DNA of 46,289 nt from Bacteroidales bacterium OttesenSCG-928-M11 (lineage in GTDB: Bacteria; Bacteroidota; Bacteroidia; Bacteroidales; Azobacteroidaceae): NCBI GenBank assembly GCA_030265685.1, contig JAJDGO010000006.1, positions 1 through 46,289 of the forward strand, given 5' to 3'. The first letter of the stretch is position 1; the number at the start of each line of letters is the position of its first letter. Position numbers and translations under genes: made by a program. Below, piece after piece: positions 43,286 to 46,289 of this stretch. A model generated the notes under the pieces. The model made no database searches, was not told the DNA's origin, and was given only the letters and a program-made list of their open reading frames with translations.

Positions 43286-44590
43286 TTAGCTGTTAAAAAA
43301 AGCGTTATTGTTGCAACGAGTTGTCTTGACAGCAGAAGCTATCAACTCGCTGGCCTCATCCAATACCGAGTTCTCTAAAGAATCGAGATAGATTAGCGTT
43401 GTTTTCTCCGAATTATGTCCCAAACATTCACTAATCACCCTTAAGGTTACATTAAGCTGCTTGGCAAGAGTTGCCCAGCTATGCCTCGTCCAATGCGTAC
43501 TAAGAGGTTTATTCAATCCGGCTAAGGCAGCAAGTTCTTTCAAGCGGTCATTCTGAGTCCTGAGAGCAGTCTCGTATCTTACCTGCAGATTCTTTTCATT
43601 TGTCGAAATAATGGGGAATAAATAAGGCGAGGCTTTTACTTCATCAGCAAAACTTTCGATAATTTGTTTCATCTCTGCACTTACTTTCATATCGATCTGT
43701 TGACCGGTTTTTCGCCTCACATAACTTAGTATTCCTCCCCGAATATTCTCTTTCTTGAGGAAAACCAAGTCAACAAAACACATTCCCCGCGCATAAAAAC
43801 AGAAACCAAAATAGCGTTTGGCGGTATGAAGTTTTTGTAGATGGGAGAACTCTCGTGTTCCCGGCCTCTCTTTTTCCAACAAGGACACAATATCCAGGTC
43901 GTATAATCTCTGAACTTCCTGAAGAGAAAGGCAGCGCTTCAGCGTTCTGTTAACTCCGGCATATACACCTTCGAAAGGGTTATCCAGCCGTCTTTTAGCT
44001 ATCCGCTTCGACTTTACGGCTTTATTATATATCGCTCTCAGATTCCTCATATAATAAGAAATCGTATTCGGTTTCTTTCCTTTCTCTTTAAGGTATGTCT
44101 CAAAGCTTTTGATAAGGCGATGTGTAATTTGTTTTAGGGGCAGGTCGATATTCTTGTTAAACTTGACAAGCCCACGCGCAACCGTCCGGTAAGCACGGGC
44201 TGTTCTCATCTGACCATCTCTCTCCATTTCCGAAGCCAAAGCCTCCACGTAGCTCAACAGCTTACCATCATCTCTACGAAAACGATAAAGCTTCATTAAG
44301 TCGTCCAAATCATACGACCCTTCTCTCTGTTTGGTGAGGATAAGACTATTTAATGTATCCACCTCTTGATTGATTCGAGACTCTATTCTTTCCAGATAGG
44401 CCATCCGATACGGATTGTTTTCCGGATAAATAATCTCCTGTTCTTTTTTATTCCATTCTTCGGGATAAATCTTGCATCCGCGTAAGGTAATCGATTTACA
44501 GCGGCGATTATGAATCAAACGCAAGGATAGGCTTCCCGGATTACGCCCTGTCCGAATAGACGGGCGCAACACTAAGTTCAAACTTGTCAT
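43286..44590 (-). CDS. tyrosine recombinase/integrase (phage integrase family)
   Basis: This 434-residue protein has an N-terminal Arm-type DNA-binding part (1-90), a core-binding helical domain (about 110-210) and a catalytic domain. Catalytic residues are visible: Arg268 (FYARGMCFVDL), Lys294 (RRKTGQ), His366 and Arg369 (HWTRHSWATLA), His392 (LGHNSEKTT) and the nucleophile Tyr401 (IYLDSL). All are present, so it should be active. No element genes (transfer, relaxase, phage) are close, so it is either a lone invertase-like recombinase or a remnant. Neighbouring inverted repeats make the first reading attractive. Confidence 0.93.
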   Translation of the reverse strand: MTSLNLVLRPSIRTGRNPGSLSLRLIHNRRCKSITLRGCKIYPEEWNKKEQEIIYPENNPYRMAYLERIESRINQEVDTLNSLILTKQREGSYDLDDLMKLYRFRRDDGKLLSYVEALASEMERDGQMRTARAYRTVARGLVKFNKNIDLPLKQITHRLIKSFETYLKEKGKKPNTISYYMRNLRAIYNKAVKSKRIAKRRLDNPFEGVYAGVNRTLKRCLSLQEVQRLYDLDIVSLLEKERPGTREFSHLQKLHTAKRYFGFCFYARGMCFVDLVFLKKENIRGGILSYVRRKTGQQIDMKVSAEMKQIIESFADEVKASPYLFPIISTNEKNLQVRYETALRTQNDRLKELAALAGLNKPLSTHWTRHSWATLAKQLNVTLRVISECLGHNSEKTTLIYLDSLENSVLDEASELIASAVKTTRCNNNAFFNS

Positions 44591-45067
44591 AGTTGTGTGT
44601 AATTAAAATGTTTATGAATTTACGGTTCGATGATAATTAAAATATCTGAATCGGGAGTATTATTTTCAAGGATTTATCTATGACAGGAAAAGTTTGTACG
44701 GCGAATGTAAAACTTTGGAAAGTATTTTTATAAATAAGGAGCTATCAGGCAGTATCGAACAAAAAAGATTGAACAGCAGAGACTTCCCAATGCCTAAATC
44801 TGGGCTGACAAAACGAGGTTCTCTCTTGCGTCAGCAAACGAGCATAACAATCCGAAGATCAAGCAATCGTTATTCTTTCGTTTAATGTCACATCCGGTAT
44901 CAAACCTTGATACAATCTGTATCATTAGACGAGACGGGTCGTATCAATAGATGAGACAACTTGTATCATTAGACGAGACAAAGTGTATCAATAGATGAGA
45001 CAACTTGTATCAATAGATGAGACAACTTGTATCAATAGATGAGACTGGCTTAACGATGTGATGTACC
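44591..45067. other. intergenic region with repeat array 3
   Basis: This 477-base gap holds a 22-bp tandem array (44919-45045), preceded by a GTATCAA/TTGATAC hairpin at about 44898-44914. No gene is supported: a plus-strand frame from 44694 lacks any family feature. Confidence 0.7.
44919..45045. repeat. 22-bp tandem repeat array 3
   Basis: Six units start with GTATCA at 44919, 44941, 44963, 44985, 45007 and 45029, exactly 22 bases apart. The unit reads GTATCAATAGATGAGAC plus about five linking bases (mostly AACTT). Two units have the variant CATTAGACGAGAC. Period and head-to-tail order match arrays 1 and 2, but the unit sequence is different. No spacers. Confidence 0.9.
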
Positions 45068-45508
45068 TTAGATGGAGAAGTTGTATCGCTCTACGTATTC
45101 GTCGAAAACAGGTTCTTCTTCTACTCCTTCCTTGCGGAAAAGGTCGCGGATGAAATCTTGCTGCTCGGGTGTAATATAATATAACTTATTGTATATTCTA
45201 TAATAACGAGCATGTCCAAAATATTTATGTATCGCATTCTTTACTTGGACATACTTCGCATGCGACATGTTATCGTATAAATGGGTAATTCCTAAAGCGT
45301 AGCGAATCAGCTTTATCGGTTCAAAATATTGGCACTCGCCTCCTAATGCATTGATAGCAGAAGGGTTGATTGTCGTAAAGAGAGTAACATCGTCGGGTAC
45401 TGCTTGTCCAACCATAAAGCGTAAACAGTCGTTGGCTCGCTTACATGCTGTATTTAGGCAATGAACATAATTCTGCGGCACTTCTTTGTAATTGATCGAT
45501 TTTTTCAT
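45068..45508 (-). CDS. DUF6078 family protein
   Basis: This 146-residue protein resembles DUF6078 proteins of Bacteroidota. It has a cysteine-bearing N-terminal half (VPQNYVHCLNTACKRANDCL), then TTINPSAINALGGECQYFEP and a helical C-terminal half (KYVQVKNAIHKYFGHARYYR; LYYITPEQQDFIRDLF). Four cysteines (Cys17, Cys22, Cys28, Cys59) could bind a metal. No role is known. A minus-strand -7 box (TATATTTG) is at 45528-45535. Its stop lies 22 bases from array 3. Confidence 0.75.
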   Translation of the reverse strand: MKKSINYKEVPQNYVHCLNTACKRANDCLRFMVGQAVPDDVTLFTTINPSAINALGGECQYFEPIKLIRYALGITHLYDNMSHAKYVQVKNAIHKYFGHARYYRIYNKLYYITPEQQDFIRDLFRKEGVEEEPVFDEYVERYNFSI

Positions 45509-45527
45509 ATTGGTTTTAATTTGAGTA

Positions 45528-45535
45528 CAAATATA
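45528..45535 (-). promoter_or_regulatory. -7 box of the DUF6078 gene
   Basis: CAAATATA on plus reads TATATTTG on minus, 20 bases before the ATG at 45508. No clear -33 element. Confidence 0.5.
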
Positions 45536-45590
45536 TATTAATTATTTGTTTTACGTGTAGATTGATTAGGAATTACCGGCTTCAATAATA

Positions 45591-45625
45591 AAATAGTCTG
45601 AACCAAAATCCGGCTCAGACTATTT
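45591..45625 (-). terminator. terminator of the coiled-coil gene at the window end
   Basis: AAATAGTCTGA (45591-45601) and TCAGACTATTT (45615-45625) form an 11-bp perfect stem. On the minus strand it is followed by TTATTATTG. It is 25 bases after the stop at 45650. Confidence 0.75.
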
Positions 45626-45649
45626 CGTTATCTAATACATTGTATTTTA

Positions 45650-46289
45650 TTATTTCTGAAGAGTAAACGGAGAGCGCCCAATAAGGTTTCCGTCTGCAAA
45701 AATATCGACTCGGTATTGTCCGGGCAGAAGAGTTTCTTCTATCTCCCAATAAATATTCATACGGTATTCTTCTCCGGTGTATTCTATCTCGCGCTTAGCA
45801 GAATAGGTTATGTCGCGTCCTTCGAACGGGAAAACATTACCGGGACTTTTGAGGAGTATATCCTCGTCGGGTTTTAAGATTCGGATATAAATGGTTTTCA
45901 TACCCGGTTCTACCGTAACATTTTCGTTGATAGTAAACTGAAACTCAAGTCGTACTAAGTCTTTAATCTTTGTTTTCTCTTTGTTTTTCTTATTGAGCCC
46001 TCGCACCGAGATAGCACTTGCTTTTAGTTTAGAAGCGATTACGACGGTTTCTTCCAATTGTTCTTTCACTTGTGTAAGTTGAGTTATCGTCTGTGTAGCT
46101 TGTTGATGCTGTCGTCTGACTTGTTGATTTTCTTTAACCAATTGTTCGTTGATCCGGTTGAGCGAATCGATCTGGACGATGTATCCATACATTATGTTTC
46201 TAAGGGTCTTGATTTCCCGTTCCAGTTCTTGTATCCGCTTCAAGTCTGTTGCACGTACGGTTTTTAGTTCCTCCTGAAGTCGTTGTACT
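45650..46289 (-). CDS. coiled-coil protein of unknown function, 5' end cut by window edge
   Basis: The frame stays open through the window end (212 codons visible). A TTG at 46241-46243 is not a credible start, since upstream codons (VQRLQEELKTVRATD) continue the coiled coil. The visible N-terminal part is a heptad coiled coil (IQELEREIKTLRNIMYGYIV, then INEQLVKENQQVRRQHQQAT, to about residue 75 of the visible part). A C-terminal beta domain follows (FQFTINENVTVEPGMKTIYI; LLPGQYRVDIFADGNLIGRS). No signal or membrane segment is seen in this part. Family not recognised. Confidence 0.7.
   Translation of the reverse strand, partial: VQRLQEELKTVRATDLKRIQELEREIKTLRNIMYGYIVQIDSLNRINEQLVKENQQVRRQHQQATQTITQLTQVKEQLEETVVIASKLKASAISVRGLNKKNKEKTKIKDLVRLEFQFTINENVTVEPGMKTIYIRILKPDEDILLKSPGNVFPFEGRDITYSAKREIEYTGEEYRMNIYWEIEETLLPGQYRVDIFADGNLIGRSPFTLQK

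Noticed and set aside
43286..44590. Integrated mobile element with att sites
   Set aside because: No transfer, relaxase, phage or IS genes and no tRNA are seen near the recombinase. I found no direct repeats that would mark the ends.
44694..44885. Plus-strand frame of 63 codons
   Set aside because: No domain, no promoter and odd composition. Treated as intergenic.
1..46289. rRNA or tRNA genes
   Set aside because: None recognised by eye in any intergenic region. A covariance search could still find a tRNA I missed.

Overview
The window looks like chromosomal DNA of a member of the order Bacteroidales (phylum Bacteroidota). The evidence is AT-rich sequence, many intergenic copies of the Bacteroidota -7 promoter box (TAnnTTTG), a dimeric glycyl-tRNA synthetase, an EF-G paralogue with a degenerate G domain, ExbB-ExbD-TonB, two ECF sigma/anti-sigma pairs and lipoproteins typical of the group. 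A family such as Dysgonomonadaceae or Porphyromonadaceae is possible, but I cannot fix the genus from sequence alone. About 44 genes are supported. Both terminal genes run off the window.

Layout. 1-3252 (minus): exbB-exbD-tonB-DJ-1-SIMPL operon. 3411-4662 (plus): a CBS-less ACT-like protein and NAD kinase, followed by a 22-bp tandem repeat array. 5045-6305 (plus): three unrecognised genes behind a textbook promoter, encoding a small basic protein, a helical membrane-anchored protein and a three-helix membrane protein. 6542-12908: gltX, a lipid A-type acyltransferase and a surface-glycan group (two Stealth phosphotransferases, a GT92-like and another GT-A enzyme). 13033-19199: a TonB-dependent receptor with a structured 5' leader, a divergent Pif1-like helicase, and the EF-G paralogue. 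19342-24202 (minus): operon glyS-FKBP-DPP5-like peptidase-DUF2752-CCC protein, with a second 22-bp array upstream. 24627-25561: ECF sigma plus membrane anti-sigma. 25659-29689 (plus): queD-queE-rnz, purM and a TIGR01212 radical SAM gene. 29761-31978 (minus): second ECF sigma operon ending in an outer-membrane barrel. 32391-34589: corA-like transporter and mnmA. 34573-38930 (minus): operon of a BadF-type sugar kinase, murQ, udk, an orphan DNA methyltransferase, mmcQ/yjbR and birA. 39200-41113: dnaK, preceded by a sigma-54-type -24/-12 element. 41404-45508: accessory region with a small exported membrane protein, an AraC regulator enclosed by 27-bp inverted repeats, a tyrosine recombinase, a third 22-bp array and a DUF6078 gene.

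The most promising leads are: (1) the possible invertible segment 41956-43205, with an outward-facing promoter box and a neighbouring tyrosine recombinase; (2) three arrays of exactly 22-bp period, two of them sharing a unit; (3) a possible pseudoknot leader on the TonB-receptor mRNA; (4) a sigma-54-type element before dnaK; (5) twin CTGTACAG operators 22 bp apart upstream of corA; (6) the unknown three-gene cassette 5045-6305. All homology calls rest on motif recognition from reading. No database search was run.
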